Positions 6,919 to 19,696 are shown, numbered from the stretch's first letter. The stretch is DNA of 40,317 nt from Acidobacteriota bacterium (GCA_025363775.1 JANYLG010000080.1:1-40317); one strand, 5' to 3'. The notes: generated by a model not told the origin, from the letters alone. Program-made: numbers and translations.

Positions 6919-9900
6919 TTACTTCGTTGGCGGAGCCGGGGTTCCCCCGTCCAGCGTGCCCGCCACCCAGTCGAGCGTGACGCGGGCGACCCGGTAGTCG
7001 CGCTGGGCGCGGGCCAGGTTCGCGCGCGACGCGGCCACGTTCAGTTCCGCGTCCTGCACCTCCAGACGCGTCTTTACCCCCAGCTCGAACCCCTTCTCGG
7101 CCAAGAACAGCAGTCGCTCGGCCTGCGTCACCGTGCCGCCGATCGCCGCGACGATCTCGGACGCCTCGCGCACGGCGTCGAGCGCGGCGCGCACTTCCAG
7201 GGCGATTGCGTCACGCAGCTTCAGCTCGTCGAGGCTGATACGGCTCAAGTCGCTCTGGGCCTGCGCCACCTGCCCCTTGGTGCGCCAGCCGTCGAAGAGC
7301 GGCACGGAGCCGAAGACGCCGGCGTTCCACAGGGAGCCGCTGGAGGAGATCGACCGCAGCCCGACCCGGCCAAGCCCCCATCCCGCGGAGAAGTCCACGC
7401 GTGGCTTGCTGGCGGCCTTCGCGATCGTGACGAGTTCGCCGTAGACCCCGCGGGTGTTCGCAAGCTCACCGAGCTCGGGACGGTTGGCGAGCGCCCTGGC
7501 GAGCACCGACTCGTACGCCGGAACCGAGTCGATCGGCATCCCGAGCGTGCCGGAGACGTCGATCTCACCCGTCTCCGCGAGCAGGTAGCCGAGCTGCATG
7601 CGCGCCACCCGCACCGCGTTCTGGCTGCGGATGACCGCCGGCCTCGCGTTCTCGACCGCCACCTGGGCCGCCAGCACGTCGTATTCGGTGGCCGTGCCCG
7701 CGGACTGGCGCTTGGTCGATTCGTCGAGGTGCCGCTGCTTCTGCGCCAGGTCCTCCGACGCAATCTTCGTGAGCTCCCGCACGGCCAGCACGTCGCAGTA
7801 TGCGGTGGTCACGTCCCTCGCGACCGCTTGGCGGAACCGTCGCAGCTGCTGGTCGGCCACGCCGAAGCCCAGCTTCGCGGCGCGGATGGCTGCGCCCACC
7901 TGGCCCCACGTGAAGATCACCTGCGTCACTTTGAACTGCGCGGTCAGTGCGTCCTGGCGGCCGCTGAATATTTCCCCGATGTCGACGCTGCCACCCCCGC
8001 TGGACGACCCGCCGGACGACCCGCCCGTAGAGAACATCTTGAACAGATCCTGCTGGCGATTATCGAAGTTGCGGACAAACGAGCCGGAGAAGGAGGCGTG
8101 CGGCAGCGCATACGCCCGCTCCTCGAGGTACTTGCCCTGGATCCACTTCTGATACTCGATCGCCTTCTGGATATCGCGGTTCTTCGCCGCCGCGATCGAT
8201 AGCGCCTCGTCCAGCGTCAGGAGCTTGGCCCCGCCCTGGGATGCAGCCTGTTTCGCCGCCTGCCCGATGATCACCGACAGCGAACCAGGGGCGCCTCCCG
8301 CGGCCGGCTGCACCGACTGGGCCGACGCCTGCGCCGCTCCGCCGGCCACCAGCGCCAGGATCACGAGGCTGATGGCCCCGGCCTTCGCGTGTCGTGCGCC
8401 CTTCCTGAACATCCACGCCGAGAGGTCGTCGAGGATCGAATAGACGACGGGCACGACGATGAGCGTCAGCAGCGTCGAGGTGATCAGTCCGCCGACGACG
8501 GCGCGGGCCATCGGGGCGCGCATCTCCGCACCCTCGCCAATCGCAAAAAACAGGGGCAGCATGCCGAAGATCATCGCCGACGTGGTCATCATGATCGGGC
8601 GAAGCCGCGTCCGGCCAGCGGTGATCAGCGCAGTCCGCCGGTCCATTCCCCGCCCTCGCAGCACCTTGGTGTAGTCCACCAGCAGGATCGCGTTCTTCGT
8701 CACGAGGCCCATCAGCATGATGAGTCCTATGAGCGACATGATGTTGATGGTGTCGCCGGTCAGCACGAGCGTGCCGGCCATCCCGACGATCGACAGCGGC
8801 AGCGACAGCATGATCGACAGCGGGTCGATGAACGACTCGAACTGCGCCGCGAGGATCAGGTAGACGAAGAGAATCGCAAGCAGCAGCGCCTCGCCCATGT
8901 AGCCGAACGACTCGATCATCATCTCGGTGTCACCACCCTGCACCAGCTTGTAGCCCGGAGCCAGGTTCAGTGTCTCCCCGGCTTTCATCGCGAGGTTGCT
9001 GGCGGTTCCGAGCGGCAGGTTGTCGAGGTTCGCGCTCACCGTGACCTGCCTCGAGAGGTCCTTTCGGCTGATCTCGGCGGGCGACGTGGCGCGGGTGAAC
9101 GTCACCAGGTCGGCCAGCGGCACGAGCGTCGCGCCCTGCGCCCCCGGGACCGTCACCTTCAGGTCGCGAATCTGCGACACGTCGGCGCGCAGCGCCTGCT
9201 GCAGGCGCACGCGGACGTTGACCGCCTCCCCTTCCTCGTCCTCGTAGGTCGAGACCGCCTGGCCGCCCACGAGCAGGGCGACGGTGTTCGCCACGGCGCC
9301 GCTCCCGAGGCCCGACGCGGCCGCGCGTTCGCGGTTCACCACCAGGCGATACTCCGGCAGGTCCTGCTCCATCGTCGCCTCGATGTCCACGATGCCGGGG
9401 ATCTTGTACATCTCCTCCTTCAGCCGCGCCGCGTACTGCTTCAACGTGGCGATGTCGTCCCCCTGAACGGCCACGGTCAGCGGCCGCTGGAACGAAGAGG
9501 GATCATCGAGGAAGTTGAGCACGACGCCAGGGATCTTCTCGAGCCGGTGCCGCGCGTCGTGCACGAACGCCTTCACGCCGCGCCCGCCCTCTTTCTTCGA
9601 CACCAGCTTCACGAACACCATCCCGTCGCGGACGGTCTCGGCGTCGCCCGAACCGATCGAGGCGTACGTGTACTGCACGTCCTTGAACTTGGACAGCGCC
9701 TTCAGCACCTCCCCCATCCTGCCGCGGGTCTCGGCGATCGACGAGCCGGGCGCGCTCTTGAACTTCAGCGCGAACTCGCCCTGGTCCATCGTCGGCTGGA
9801 ACTCGGTCTGGAGGATGCCGAACACGGCGAGGCCGCCGACGAATGCGGCGATGGCCGCACCCACCACCACCAGGCGATGGTCCAACGCCCACGCGATGAC

Positions 9901-11466
9901 GCCCTTGTATCGCTCGGCCATCCACTCGAACCCGTCGTTGAACCGGTCCAGGGCCCGCTGGATGAGGTTCCGCTTGCCTTTCCGCTCGATGTCCGGGTCG
10001 TGCCAACGCGACGACAGCATCGGGTCGAGCGTGAATGACACGAACAACGACACCAGCACAGCGAAGGCGACCGTCAGGCCGAACTGGTAGAAGAACCGGC
10101 CGATGATGCCCTTCATGAACGCCACCGGCACGAACACCGCGATGATCGACATCGAGGTGGCCAGGACGGCGAGTCCGATCTCGGCCGTCCCCTGGCGGGC
10201 CGCCTCGAAGTGATCCTCACCCCGCTCGAGGTGGCGAACGATATTCTCCCGCACGACGATCGCGTCGTCGATCAGGAGGCCGATGGCGAGCGACAGCGCC
10301 ATCAGCGTCAGCGTATTGATCGTCATGTTCAGGAAGTACATGACGATGAACGACGAGATGACCGAGATGGGCAGTGTGAGCCCGGTGATGACCGTCGATC
10401 GCCAGGAATTGAGGAAGAGGAAGACGATGACGATGGTCAGAAAGCCGCCCAGCAACAGCGTGTTGTACACGTCGGCCACCGACTCCCGGATGAAGCCGGA
10501 CGTGTCGCGGACCACCTGAATCTCGGTGCCAGGCGGCATCTCCTTCTGCAGTGTGCCCACGGCCGCGAGCACCGCGTCCACCACCTCCACGGTGTTCGCC
10601 TTCGTCTGCTTGGTGATGTCGATTGCCACCGCCGGCTTGCCGTTGATCAGCGCCAGCGAACGCTGCTCCTCGACCCCGTCATCGATCGTGGCCACATCGC
10701 CCAGCGTAATCGGCTGCCCGGCCCGGCGGGTGATGACCATCTGGCGGTAGTCCGCGGCATCCCGCGGCTTCCCGCTGATGCGGAGCGGCATCTCGGTGAC
10801 GCCCTGCGTCAGCCGGCCGAGCGGCGTGTTGACGTTCTCGGACGCGAGGCCGCCCACGACCTCGTCGACATCCATGCCGAGTGCCGCCAGGCGCGCGGGG
10901 TCCAGGTTGACGGCGATTTCGCGCTTGGACGACCCGATCAGCTTGGCCTTCGCCACGCCCTGGATGCTCTCCAGGCGGCGCTTGATCTTCCGATCGGCCA
11001 GCGTCGTCAGCTCCCGCGGCGGCATGGTCTTGGACTGCACCGCCAGCGAGATGACCGGCATCGCATTGAAGTCGAACTTCTGGATGACCGGTTCCTTCAT
11101 CCCCTCGGGCAGCTCGCGCCGCACCGCGTTGATCTTCGCCCTCGCCTCCTGCGAGACGTCGTTGACCTTCACCTCGAGGTTGAACTCGACGATGACGGAC
11201 GAGAGCCCTTCACGGGAAATCGAGTTGACGTGCTTCACGCCCGCGATCGGGTTCACCGCCTCCTCGATCTTCTTGCTCACCTCGCGCTCGACCGTCTCGG
11301 GCGACGCGCCGGGATATTCCGTGATGATCGACAGGACCGGGATCTCAACGTCCGGCATCATGTCGATCGGCAGCCGCCGGAACGAGAAGACGCCGAGGGT
11401 CACCAGCGTGAGTATCATCACGGTGGCGACAACCGGACGTTTGATGGAGAGGTTCGAGAGAAACAT
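6919..11466 (-). CDS. RND efflux permease fused to a TolC-like outer-membrane factor
   Basis: 1515 aa in one uninterrupted frame. Residues 1 to about 1020 are a complete HAE1/AcrB-type proton-driven exporter: [17 protein letters not shown] start, [13 protein letters not shown], the porter repeats, TM4 with the proton-relay pair Asp400-Asp401 ([13 protein letters not shown]), and the closing helices with [13 protein letters not shown]. Residues 1023-1049 form a basic stretch, a hydrophobic core ([15 protein letters not shown]) and an A-S-A signal-peptidase-like site. Residues about 1050-1515 are a TolC/OprM-type factor ([13 protein letters not shown], two coiled-coil repeats, [14 protein letters not shown]). 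The pump C-terminus is cytoplasmic, so the extra helix would put the TolC part in the periplasm, either tethered or released by cleavage. It lies 2 nt downstream of the MFP gene. Confidence 0.93.
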   Translation of the reverse strand: MFLSNLSIKRPVVATVMILTLVTLGVFSFRRLPIDMMPDVEIPVLSIITEYPGASPETVEREVSKKIEEAVNPIAGVKHVNSISREGLSSVIVEFNLEVKVNDVSQEARAKINAVRRELPEGMKEPVIQKFDFNAMPVISLAVQSKTMPPRELTTLADRKIKRRLESIQGVAKAKLIGSSKREIAVNLDPARLAALGMDVDEVVGGLASENVNTPLGRLTQGVTEMPLRISGKPRDAADYRQMVITRRAGQPITLGDVATIDDGVEEQRSLALINGKPAVAIDITKQTKANTVEVVDAVLAAVGTLQKEMPPGTEIQVVRDTSGFIRESVADVYNTLLLGGFLTIVIVFLFLNSWRSTVITGLTLPISVISSFIVMYFLNMTINTLTLMALSLAIGLLIDDAIVVRENIVRHLERGEDHFEAARQGTAEIGLAVLATSMSIIAVFVPVAFMKGIIGRFFYQFGLTVAFAVLVSLFVSFTLDPMLSSRWHDPDIERKGKRNLIQRALDRFNDGFEWMAERYKGVIAWALDHRLVVVGAAIAAFVGGLAVFGILQTEFQPTMDQGEFALKFKSAPGSSIAETRGRMGEVLKALSKFKDVQYTYASIGSGDAETVRDGMVFVKLVSKKEGGRGVKAFVHDARHRLEKIPGVVLNFLDDPSSFQRPLTVAVQGDDIATLKQYAARLKEEMYKIPGIVDIEATMEQDLPEYRLVVNRERAAASGLGSGAVANTVALLVGGQAVSTYEDEEGEAVNVRVRLQQALRADVSQIRDLKVTVPGAQGATLVPLADLVTFTRATSPAEISRKDLSRQVTVSANLDNLPLGTASNLAMKAGETLNLAPGYKLVQGGDTEMMIESFGYMGEALLLAILFVYLILAAQFESFIDPLSIMLSLPLSIVGMAGTLVLTGDTINIMSLIGLIMLMGLVTKNAILLVDYTKVLRGRGMDRRTALITAGRTRLRPIMMTTSAMIFGMLPLFFAIGEGAEMRAPMARAVVGGLITSTLLTLIVVPVVYSILDDLSAWMFRKGARHAKAGAISLVILALVAGGAAQASAQSVQPAAGGAPGSLSVIIGQAAKQAASQGGAKLLTLDEALSIAAAKNRDIQKAIEYQKWIQGKYLEERAYALPHASFSGSFVRNFDNRQQDLFKMFSTGGSSGGSSSGGGSVDIGEIFSGRQDALTAQFKVTQVIFTWGQVGAAIRAAKLGFGVADQQLRRFRQAVARDVTTAYCDVLAVRELTKIASEDLAQKQRHLDESTKRQSAGTATEYDVLAAQVAVENARPAVIRSQNAVRVARMQLGYLLAETGEIDVSGTLGMPIDSVPAYESVLARALANRPELGELANTRGVYGELVTIAKAASKPRVDFSAGWGLGRVGLRSISSSGSLWNAGVFGSVPLFDGWRTKGQVAQAQSDLSRISLDELKLRDAIALEVRAALDAVREASEIVAAIGGTVTQAERLLFLAEKGFELGVKTRLEVQDAELNVAASRANLARAQRDYRVARVTLDWVAGTLDGGTPAPPTK

Positions 11467-11468
11467 GG

Positions 11469-12587
11469 CTATGCCCCTTCACCTTTGGACACGACGACGC
11501 GGTCGCCTTCCCGAAGCGCGAAGCCGCCGCGCGTCACCACCTGGTCGCCTGGCTGCACGCCGGACAGCACCTCGACCGACGCCCCGTTGGCCGCGCCCGT
11601 CGTGATGACGCGTTTTTGCGCCTTGTCGCCGCTCACCACGAACACCTCGGCTTTGCCGGTGTCGAGGCTCCAGTTGAGAAGGGCTTCCTTGCGGACCTGC
11701 AGCACGCCGGTGCGCGTGCCGACGATGATGCGCCCCTTCACGAAGGCGCCGCCCCGGAGGACGCCGTCGGGGTTCGACACCTGGGCGATCACTTTCGTCG
11801 ACCGGCTGGCCGGGTCGATCGCCGGGTTGATGAACATCACCTTGCCCGTGAACGCGCGGCCGGGCTGCGTCTCGGTGGAAAACTCCAGCGGCTGGCCGAC
11901 CCGCACCAAGGCGAGGCGCGAAGAGGGCACGGACACCGTCAGGTCGAGCGCCCGGTTGTCGACGATGCGGAACATCGACGCGTTGCCACCCATGTTCTCG
12001 ACGCGATCGCCGACGCTGACGCCCCGGAACGCGACCACGCCGTCCATCGGCGCGGTGATGAACCCCTTGGTCAGGTGCGTCTCGGCCGTCTTGATCTGCG
12101 CGCGGGCCGCCACCATCGCTGCTTCCGCCGCCTCCACCGCCGTCTTCGCATCGTCGAGCGCCTGCGGCGTGATGAGGCCGTACTGCTTCAACTGCAGCGC
12201 GCGCTCGTGCTCGCGACGCGCACGGTTCTCGCCCACCTTGGCCTGCGCCTCGGCGGCTTTCAGCGTCTCGATCCCGGCCTCGGCTTCGCGCGTGTCGAGC
12301 CGCGCCAGACGCGCGCCGCGCTTCACGGGAACCCACTCGGTGACGTAGACGTCGGTGACGACTCCGGTCACCTCGGACTTCACCTCGGCGGAGAACTTCG
12401 CCTCCAGCGTGCCGACCACGTCCACGCTCTCCTGCAGGTCGGTGGGCGTGACTGCGTCGACGGTGACCGCCACCGGGGGCCGCCCGGCTTCCATCGACTG
12501 CGAGTCAGCCTGCTTTGAACATGCGGCCGCCGTCGCGATGGCGATGCCGAGCATGATGATTCCGGTTGGTCGTGCGATGCGTGTCAT
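11469..12587 (-). CDS. RND periplasmic adaptor (membrane fusion protein), lipoprotein
   Basis: 372 aa. HlyD/AcrA-type adaptor joining the RND pump to the outer-membrane channel. The N-terminus is a lipoprotein signal peptide ending in a lipobox (IATAAAC, lipidated Cys near residue 23). Order of parts: barrel-sandwich strands (VVGTLEAKFSAEVKSEVTG), an alpha-helical hairpin rich in Ala, Glu and Arg (TLKAAEAQAKVGENRARRE to AQIKTAETHL), the second lipoyl half (GFITAPMDGVVAFRGVSVGD), a beta-barrel and a membrane-proximal domain. Its ATG overlaps the TetR stop by 4 nt (ATGA), and the pump gene follows after 2 nt, so the three genes form one operon. Substrate unknown; multidrug or solvent export is the family default. 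Confidence 0.93.
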   Translation of the reverse strand: MTRIARPTGIIMLGIAIATAAACSKQADSQSMEAGRPPVAVTVDAVTPTDLQESVDVVGTLEAKFSAEVKSEVTGVVTDVYVTEWVPVKRGARLARLDTREAEAGIETLKAAEAQAKVGENRARREHERALQLKQYGLITPQALDDAKTAVEAAEAAMVAARAQIKTAETHLTKGFITAPMDGVVAFRGVSVGDRVENMGGNASMFRIVDNRALDLTVSVPSSRLALVRVGQPLEFSTETQPGRAFTGKVMFINPAIDPASRSTKVIAQVSNPDGVLRGGAFVKGRIIVGTRTGVLQVRKEALLNWSLDTGKAEVFVVSGDKAQKRVITTGAANGASVEVLSGVQPGDQVVTRGGFALREGDRVVVSKGEGA

Positions 12588-13240
12588 GGCCGTCGTTCTC
12601 CTTGCTGCCCCTGCTCTCGAAGGACGCCATCGAATATCAGTCCGATGACGCGCCGCATGGTATCGAGTCCAATTGGTTCGAAGCCGTAGTGGATCTGCCG
12701 TACCGCAAACACGCCGATGACGCCCATGATCACCAGCGACACGTCGGCCGCCGAGGCAGCCGCGGCGATTTCGCCGGCCGCCTGCCCCTCCTCGACGATT
12801 CGACGGACTGCGGCCTCGAGCCGGCGGTCGAAGAGCGTGAAGTCGAACGGTGGCGCACCTTCGACGGGGCCGAAGAAGGTGGCGTGAGCCACGCGAACCA
12901 CCGGCACGTGCTCCTGGAAGAGGCCGTGGAGGTCCTCGCAGAGGGCTTCCAACCGCTGACGCGCCGTGCCCTTCCGGGCGACCGCTCGTTCCATGGCCGC
13001 CGCGAACTCGCGACAGGCCTCGTCGAGCACCGTCGTCAGCAGCCGCTCCTTGCTGCCAAAATGGTAGTAGAGCGCGGGCTTTGTGACGCCAGCGATCTCG
13101 ACGATTTCCCGGACCGACGCGGCGGCGTAGCCCTTTCGGTCGAAAACACAGACTGCGGCACGGAGCAGGCGGCTGCGCGTCCGTTCGTCCGTTTCTGCCG
13201 GCGCTACGTCTGCCGCCGCGCCTGGTTCGATTGTTCCCAT
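12584..13240 (-). CDS. TetR/AcrR-family repressor of the efflux operon
   Basis: About 218 aa. TetR N-terminal HTH: RSRLLRAAVCVFDRKGYAAASVREI, then EIAGVTKPALYYHFGSKERLL. A helical ligand-binding domain follows. The ATG at 13240 (MGTIEPG) is chosen because AGGA lies 5 nt upstream; an ATG four codons earlier is possible. It overlaps the adaptor gene by ATGA and is therefore the first gene of the TetR-MFP-RND operon. Two matching inverted repeats upstream (13272-13285 and 13359-13372), one overlapping a TATACT -10 element, make autoregulation and repression of the pump the likely mode, relieved by a pump substrate. Confidence 0.92.
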   Translation of the reverse strand: MGTIEPGAAADVAPAETDERTRSRLLRAAVCVFDRKGYAAASVREIVEIAGVTKPALYYHFGSKERLLTTVLDEACREFAAAMERAVARKGTARQRLEALCEDLHGLFQEHVPVVRVAHATFFGPVEGAPPFDFTLFDRRLEAAVRRIVEEGQAAGEIAAAASAADVSLVIMGVIGVFAVRQIHYGFEPIGLDTMRRVIGLIFDGVLREQGQQGERRP

Positions 13241-13271
13241 CAAGTTCCTCATGGACGCCGAATCGGCGTAC

Positions 13272-13285
13272 CTACCGTTCGGTAG
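13272..13285. promoter_or_regulatory. TetR operator 1
   Basis: CTACCG-TT-CGGTAG inverted repeat, 32 bp upstream of the TetR start. TACCG/CGGTA half-sites are typical of AcrR-like TetR regulators. The centre is 87 bp from operator 2. Confidence 0.75.
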
Positions 13286-13358
13286 CACCACAGATCGGGA
13301 TACGGGCGAGGCAGGCGGGAAGTTCCAGTCTGAGGTTTACTGGAACAGGAACGAATAC

Positions 13359-13376
13359 CTACCGGTCGGTAGTATA
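13359..13376 (-). promoter_or_regulatory. TetR operator 2 overlapping a -10 element
   Basis: CTACCG-GT-CGGTAG at 13359-13372. On the minus strand TATACT (13371-13376, 5 of 6 matches to TATAAT) overlaps its edge. No good -35 is visible. Binding of the TetR protein here would block RNA polymerase, giving autoregulation of the efflux operon. Confidence 0.65.
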
Positions 13377-13396
13377 GCAGGGATCGGGGATCTGGG

Positions 13397-13484
13397 GGTC
13401 GGGAAGTCAGGGAAGTCAGGGAAGTCAGGGAAGTCGGGAAGTCAGGAAGTCGGGAGGTCGGGAAGTCAGGAGGTCGGGAGGTCG
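13397..13484. repeat. GGGAAGTCA short tandem repeat
   Basis: Three exact 9-bp GGGAAGTCA units (13401-13427) run into degenerate 8- to 9-bp copies (GGAAGTCG, GGAGGTCG). It is a purine-rich simple repeat between the TetR promoter and the M14 gene end. Copy number could vary between strains. No spacer structure as in CRISPR. Confidence 0.85.
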
Positions 13485-13614
13485 AGGCACGAGACCATCG
13501 CATCACCGAATACTGTGAGCATCTGCCGCCAAGGCAATGGCATGAGTCCCGGAAGACCCACGTTTCGAACGGGTTCCGCCTGCTCGGCCTTCTGCGTGCC
13601 CAGGCCACAGTGAA

Positions 13615-13648
13615 CCGGCCGGCACAGGCCGTCGCCTGCGCCAGCCGG
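13615..13648 (-). terminator. probable terminator hairpin of the M14 peptidase gene
   Basis: Two 15-nt arms (13615-13629 and 13634-13648) with a 4-nt loop. In the minus-strand RNA all 15 positions pair (13 Watson-Crick and 2 G-U); in plus-strand RNA the same two positions would be C-A mismatches. It begins 20 bp after the peptidase stop. No U-run follows, so it may act as a 3' stabiliser or a Rho-assisted end. Confidence 0.5.
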
Positions 13649-13668
13649 AAGCCACCTTTACCTCACCC

Positions 13669-16332
<2,664 letters not shown>

Positions 16333-16690
16333 TCGATCCTCCGTGTAGAAATTCCGCCACACTCGCGATGGGCGGAGTCAATCTCCCGGCGCCGCTGCCA
16401 GGAGCAGCGCCTGAAGGGCCTGGCCGGGTCAGCGACGGCCTGGCCGACGGTGATCATACTCGCGCGCCGCGCAGAAGTCCCGTCGGGGCGGGCTCGTGGG
16501 TGCTCGATGCCCCAAAGTTGCGGCTACCATTCCCTGCCGCTACCAGAAATCCCGAACCTCTGGCAATACCCTGCGTGAACTCTTTCTTGTGCGGTGGCTT
16601 TCGGCACCCAACTGAACCTACCTGGGCGACACGAAGGCGGCCACTCAGCTCGTTGACTCGGCCCAATGGTGTGAACTACATTTCACTTCG
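16333..16690. other. divergent intergenic region, M14 peptidase and TetR promoters
   Basis: No gene is visible. On the minus strand TATGAT (about 16451-16456) could be a -10 for the peptidase, with only a poor -35. The right end holds the TetR promoter described separately. The rest looks like ordinary intergenic DNA. Confidence 0.5.
16653..16690 (+). promoter_or_regulatory. promoter and operator-like palindrome of the NOR-linked TetR gene
   Basis: TTGACT (16653-16658), an 18-bp spacer, then TACATT (16677-16682). The GTG start codon follows only 8 nt after the -10, and no Shine-Dalgarno is present, so the mRNA is probably leaderless. GTGAA (16671-16675) and TTCAC (16682-16686) form an inverted repeat across the -10, a plausible autoregulatory site. 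Confidence 0.5.
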
Positions 16691-17329
16691 GTGGCCACTG
16701 AGAAACTGGATACCCTCGTCCGCCGCGAGCAGATCATTCAGGCGGCACTGAGCCTCATCGGGAGTCATGGCCTGCGGCGATTGAGCGTGGCCAGCCTCGC
16801 CCGGCGGGTCGGCCTCGTGCCCTCCGCGCTGTACCGGCACTTCAAGGGTAAGGAGGACGTGATCGAGGCCGTCCTCCAGCACATCCGTGACAGCCTGCAA
16901 CAGAACGTGCGCGTCGTCCGCGACGAGACGACCGATGCGCTCGAGCGACTGCGACGACTCCTGATGCGGCACCTCGCTCTGGTCCGGGACAACGGCGCGC
17001 TCCCCCGCATCGTCTTTTCGGAGGAGGTCTACGCGGGACGGCGGGATCGCCGGGCGCGGATGTTCGCCGGTATTCGCAAATATCTCGACGAGGTGGCCGC
17101 GATCGTTCAACAGGGACAGGCCGAGGGACAGATACGGTCCGACGTCGATCCGGAGACCGTCGCCACACTCTTCCTCGGGCTCATCCAGCCGGGCGCCATC
17201 CTCTGGCACATGAGTGATGGCGCGTTTGACGTGACCCGCCATGCCGAGCGAGGGTGGCGACTCCTCAGCGAGACACTCCGGACGACACAGCAGCCCGTGC
17301 CGCGCACGCGAACGAAGAAACGGCGATGA
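16691..17329 (+). CDS. TetR-family regulator upstream of qNOR
   Basis: 212 aa, GTG start. N-terminal HTH: RREQIIQAALSLIGSHGLRR, LSVASLARRVGLVPSALYRHFKGKEDVIEAVL. A helical C-terminal domain follows (FSEEVYAGRRDRRARMF and VATLFLGLIQPGAILW), as in the TetR_C families. The basic tail TRTKKRR is unusual. No Shine-Dalgarno precedes the start, while promoter hexamers do (see 16653-16690). It ends 63 bp before the nitric oxide reductase gene on the same strand and is the obvious candidate to control it. The ligand is unknown: TetR proteins do not usually sense NO directly, so the trigger may be indirect. Confidence 0.9.
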   Translation: MATEKLDTLVRREQIIQAALSLIGSHGLRRLSVASLARRVGLVPSALYRHFKGKEDVIEAVLQHIRDSLQQNVRVVRDETTDALERLRRLLMRHLALVRDNGALPRIVFSEEVYAGRRDRRARMFAGIRKYLDEVAAIVQQGQAEGQIRSDVDPETVATLFLGLIQPGAILWHMSDGAFDVTRHAERGWRLLSETLRTTQQPVPRTRTKKRR

Positions 17330-17392
17330 ACCGCCGACGGTGGCCGCCGCGAACGGCCCGCCCCGATCGGCACTTCACGGGAGATCAACATC

Positions 17393-19696
17393 ATGCATCC
17401 GTCTGAAGAGACCACCTTCCTGTCACCCTGGTGGCGGCATTCGGTGATCCTCGTGATGATCGCGGGCTTCGCCGTGCTGTCCTACATCACCGTCCGGACC
17501 TACACCGACGCCCCGCCCATTCCCAACCGTGTCGAGGACACCTCGGGCCGCACGCTGTTCACGTCGGCCGACATCCTGCGCGGGCAGGAGGTGTTCCTGA
17601 AATACGGCCTGATGGAACACGGAACGCTCTGGGGCCATGGGGCGTACCTCGGCCCGGACTACAGCGCCGACACGGTGCACGAGGCGGTCGAGGTGGGGCG
17701 TGACACGCTCGCACAGACGCGGTACGGGCGACCGTACGCCGCCCTCGAGGCTGGAGCCGCCGCCGAGATCGCCGACGCCGTGCGTCGCACGCTGAAGGAG
17801 AATCGGTACGATCCGGCAACCGGGACACTCCGCTTCACGGAGATCGAAGCGGCCGCGTTCGCCGCGTCCCGGCAGCACTGGGGCGACTTCTTCTCGGGTC
17901 CAACGGCGGCCGCCGGTTTACCGCTGAAGTACATCCGCGAGCGCAGCGAGCTCGACGACCTGGCCACGTACTTCACCTGGGCCGCCTGGGCGGCTGTCGC
18001 CAATCGCCCGGGGAAGGACTACTCCTACACCAACAACTGGCCCTACGATCCGGCCGCGGGGAACACGCCCAGCGGCCCGACGTACCTGTGGAGTGCGTTG
18101 AGCCTTATCAGCTTGCTTGCCGGACTCGGCACCGTCCTCTTCTTGTTCGGGCGTTTTGATTTTCTTGGCTGGCACCAGTCGTCCACCACGGCGCACTCGC
18201 ACGACAGTCGCGTGTTGGCGTGGACATGGACCCCGAGTCAACGCGCGACGGCCTGGTACTTCGCCGTCGTCGCGGCACTCTTCCTGGCGCAGACCCTTCT
18301 CGGCGGAGTGATTGCGCATTACCGCGTCGAGCCCGGCGGGTTCTACGGCGTCGACCTGTCGCGCCTGCTTCCCTACACCCTGGCCCGCACGTGGCACCTG
18401 CAGCTCGCGATCTTCTGGATCGCCACTGCCTGGGTCGCGGGCGGACTCCTGCTGGCGCCGCTCGTCGGCGGCGCGGAACCCCGCGGGCAGCGTACTGGCG
18501 TCGTCGTGCTGCTCGTTGCCCTGGCTGTCGTCGTGTTCGGCAGCCTGTTCGGGGAGTATCTGGGCATCAACGGCGCCTTGGGTGAGGCATGGTTCTGGCT
18601 GGGCCACCAGGGATCCGAGTACCTGGACCTGGGCCGGTTCTGGCAGATCCTGCTCGCGGCCAGTCTCGTGTTCTGGCTGGTGCTGTTGTACAGGGCGTTG
18701 CGGCCGGTCATGCGGCGCGGCAACCGGTCGGAGCTTGGCGCGTTGTTCCTGTACGCCGCCGCGGCGATCCCGATCTTCTATCTGCCGGCGCTCTTTTTCG
18801 GCCCGCACACGAACTTCGCCGTCATCGACAACTGGCGTTTCTGGATCATCCATCTGTGGGTCGAGGGCTTCTTCGAACTGTTCGCGACCGTCCTCGTGGC
18901 GGTGATGTTCCATCTCCTGGGGCTCGTGACGGCGAAGACGGCTACCCGCGTCGTGTACCTCGACGCGATTCTCTACCTGGGCGGGGGCATCCTCGGCACC
19001 GGCCACCACTGGTATTTCACGGGTCAGGGGACGCTGAACATGGGCGTGGCCGCCTGCTTCTCGGCCCTGGAGGTCGTGCCCCTCACCCTCCTGACGCTCG
19101 ATGCCTGGGACTTCATCCGCCTGAGAAGCCGTCGGTGCGAGGAGTGCGGGGAGGCACTGTCGAATCGCTACCGCTGGACGGTCAACTTCCTCATGGCTGT
19201 CGGCGTCTGGAACTTCGTCGGAGCTGGGATATTCGGCTTCCTGATCAATCTCCCCATCGTGTCGTATTTCGAGGTCGGCACCGTGTTGACCCCCAACCAC
19301 GGGCACGCCGCGCTGTTCGGCGTATTCGGCATGCTGGCGCTCGCGGTGGTCGTCTTCGGGCTCCGCGCGCTGGCATCGGAGGCCGCGTGGGCTCGCGTGG
19401 AACGCCTCATCACACTCGGCTTCTGGGGGCTCAATGTCGGCCTCGCGCTGATGATCGTCCTGGACCTCTTTCCGGCCGGCGTGCTGCAGCTGTGGGACGC
19501 GATCGAGAACGGATACTGGCACGCCCGGCAACCGGCATTTACGATGAGCGGGTGGTTCCATGCGCTCGAGTGGGTTCGCCTGGTTGGGGACGGCGTGTTC
19601 CTGGTGGCAGGCGTGGTGCCGCTGGTCACCGCGACACTCATGGTGGTCCTCGCGCCGGGCGCGCATCGATCGGAGGAGCGGACACTCCCGTTGTGA
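17393..19696 (+). CDS. norZ: quinol-dependent nitric oxide reductase (qNOR)
   Basis: 767 aa, inner membrane. Single-subunit enzyme reducing 2 NO to N2O with electrons from quinol. It has an N-terminal helix (residues 16-36), a periplasmic cytochrome c-like domain without a CxxCH heme site (about 40-225; RTLFTSADILRGQEVF, WGHGAYLGPDY), then a 12-13 helix heme-copper-oxidase-like core. Metal ligands: His335 (RTWHLQ) and His638 for the hemes, and His487 (HLWVEGFFE), His538 and His539 (GTGHHWY) for the FeB site with Glu491 and Glu495 nearby; His636 lies in NHGH. A CEECG pair (Cys582, Cys585) sits in a loop where I expect none. ATG with GGGAG 9 nt upstream. Role: NO detoxification or denitrification. 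Confidence 0.94.
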   Translation: MHPSEETTFLSPWWRHSVILVMIAGFAVLSYITVRTYTDAPPIPNRVEDTSGRTLFTSADILRGQEVFLKYGLMEHGTLWGHGAYLGPDYSADTVHEAVEVGRDTLAQTRYGRPYAALEAGAAAEIADAVRRTLKENRYDPATGTLRFTEIEAAAFAASRQHWGDFFSGPTAAAGLPLKYIRERSELDDLATYFTWAAWAAVANRPGKDYSYTNNWPYDPAAGNTPSGPTYLWSALSLISLLAGLGTVLFLFGRFDFLGWHQSSTTAHSHDSRVLAWTWTPSQRATAWYFAVVAALFLAQTLLGGVIAHYRVEPGGFYGVDLSRLLPYTLARTWHLQLAIFWIATAWVAGGLLLAPLVGGAEPRGQRTGVVVLLVALAVVVFGSLFGEYLGINGALGEAWFWLGHQGSEYLDLGRFWQILLAASLVFWLVLLYRALRPVMRRGNRSELGALFLYAAAAIPIFYLPALFFGPHTNFAVIDNWRFWIIHLWVEGFFELFATVLVAVMFHLLGLVTAKTATRVVYLDAILYLGGGILGTGHHWYFTGQGTLNMGVAACFSALEVVPLTLLTLDAWDFIRLRSRRCEECGEALSNRYRWTVNFLMAVGVWNFVGAGIFGFLINLPIVSYFEVGTVLTPNHGHAALFGVFGMLALAVVVFGLRALASEAAWARVERLITLGFWGLNVGLALMIVLDLFPAGVLQLWDAIENGYWHARQPAFTMSGWFHALEWVRLVGDGVFLVAGVVPLVTATLMVVLAPGAHRSEERTLPL

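Noticed and set aside
8389-10038. Long plus-strand frame opposite the RND pump
   Set aside because: His/Arg/Asp-rich shadow of a well-supported minus-strand gene; no domain, start context or promoter.
13397-13484. Possible CRISPR-like array in the GGGAAGTCA repeats
   Set aside because: Units are 8-9 bp with no spacers, and no cas genes are present; it is a simple tandem repeat.
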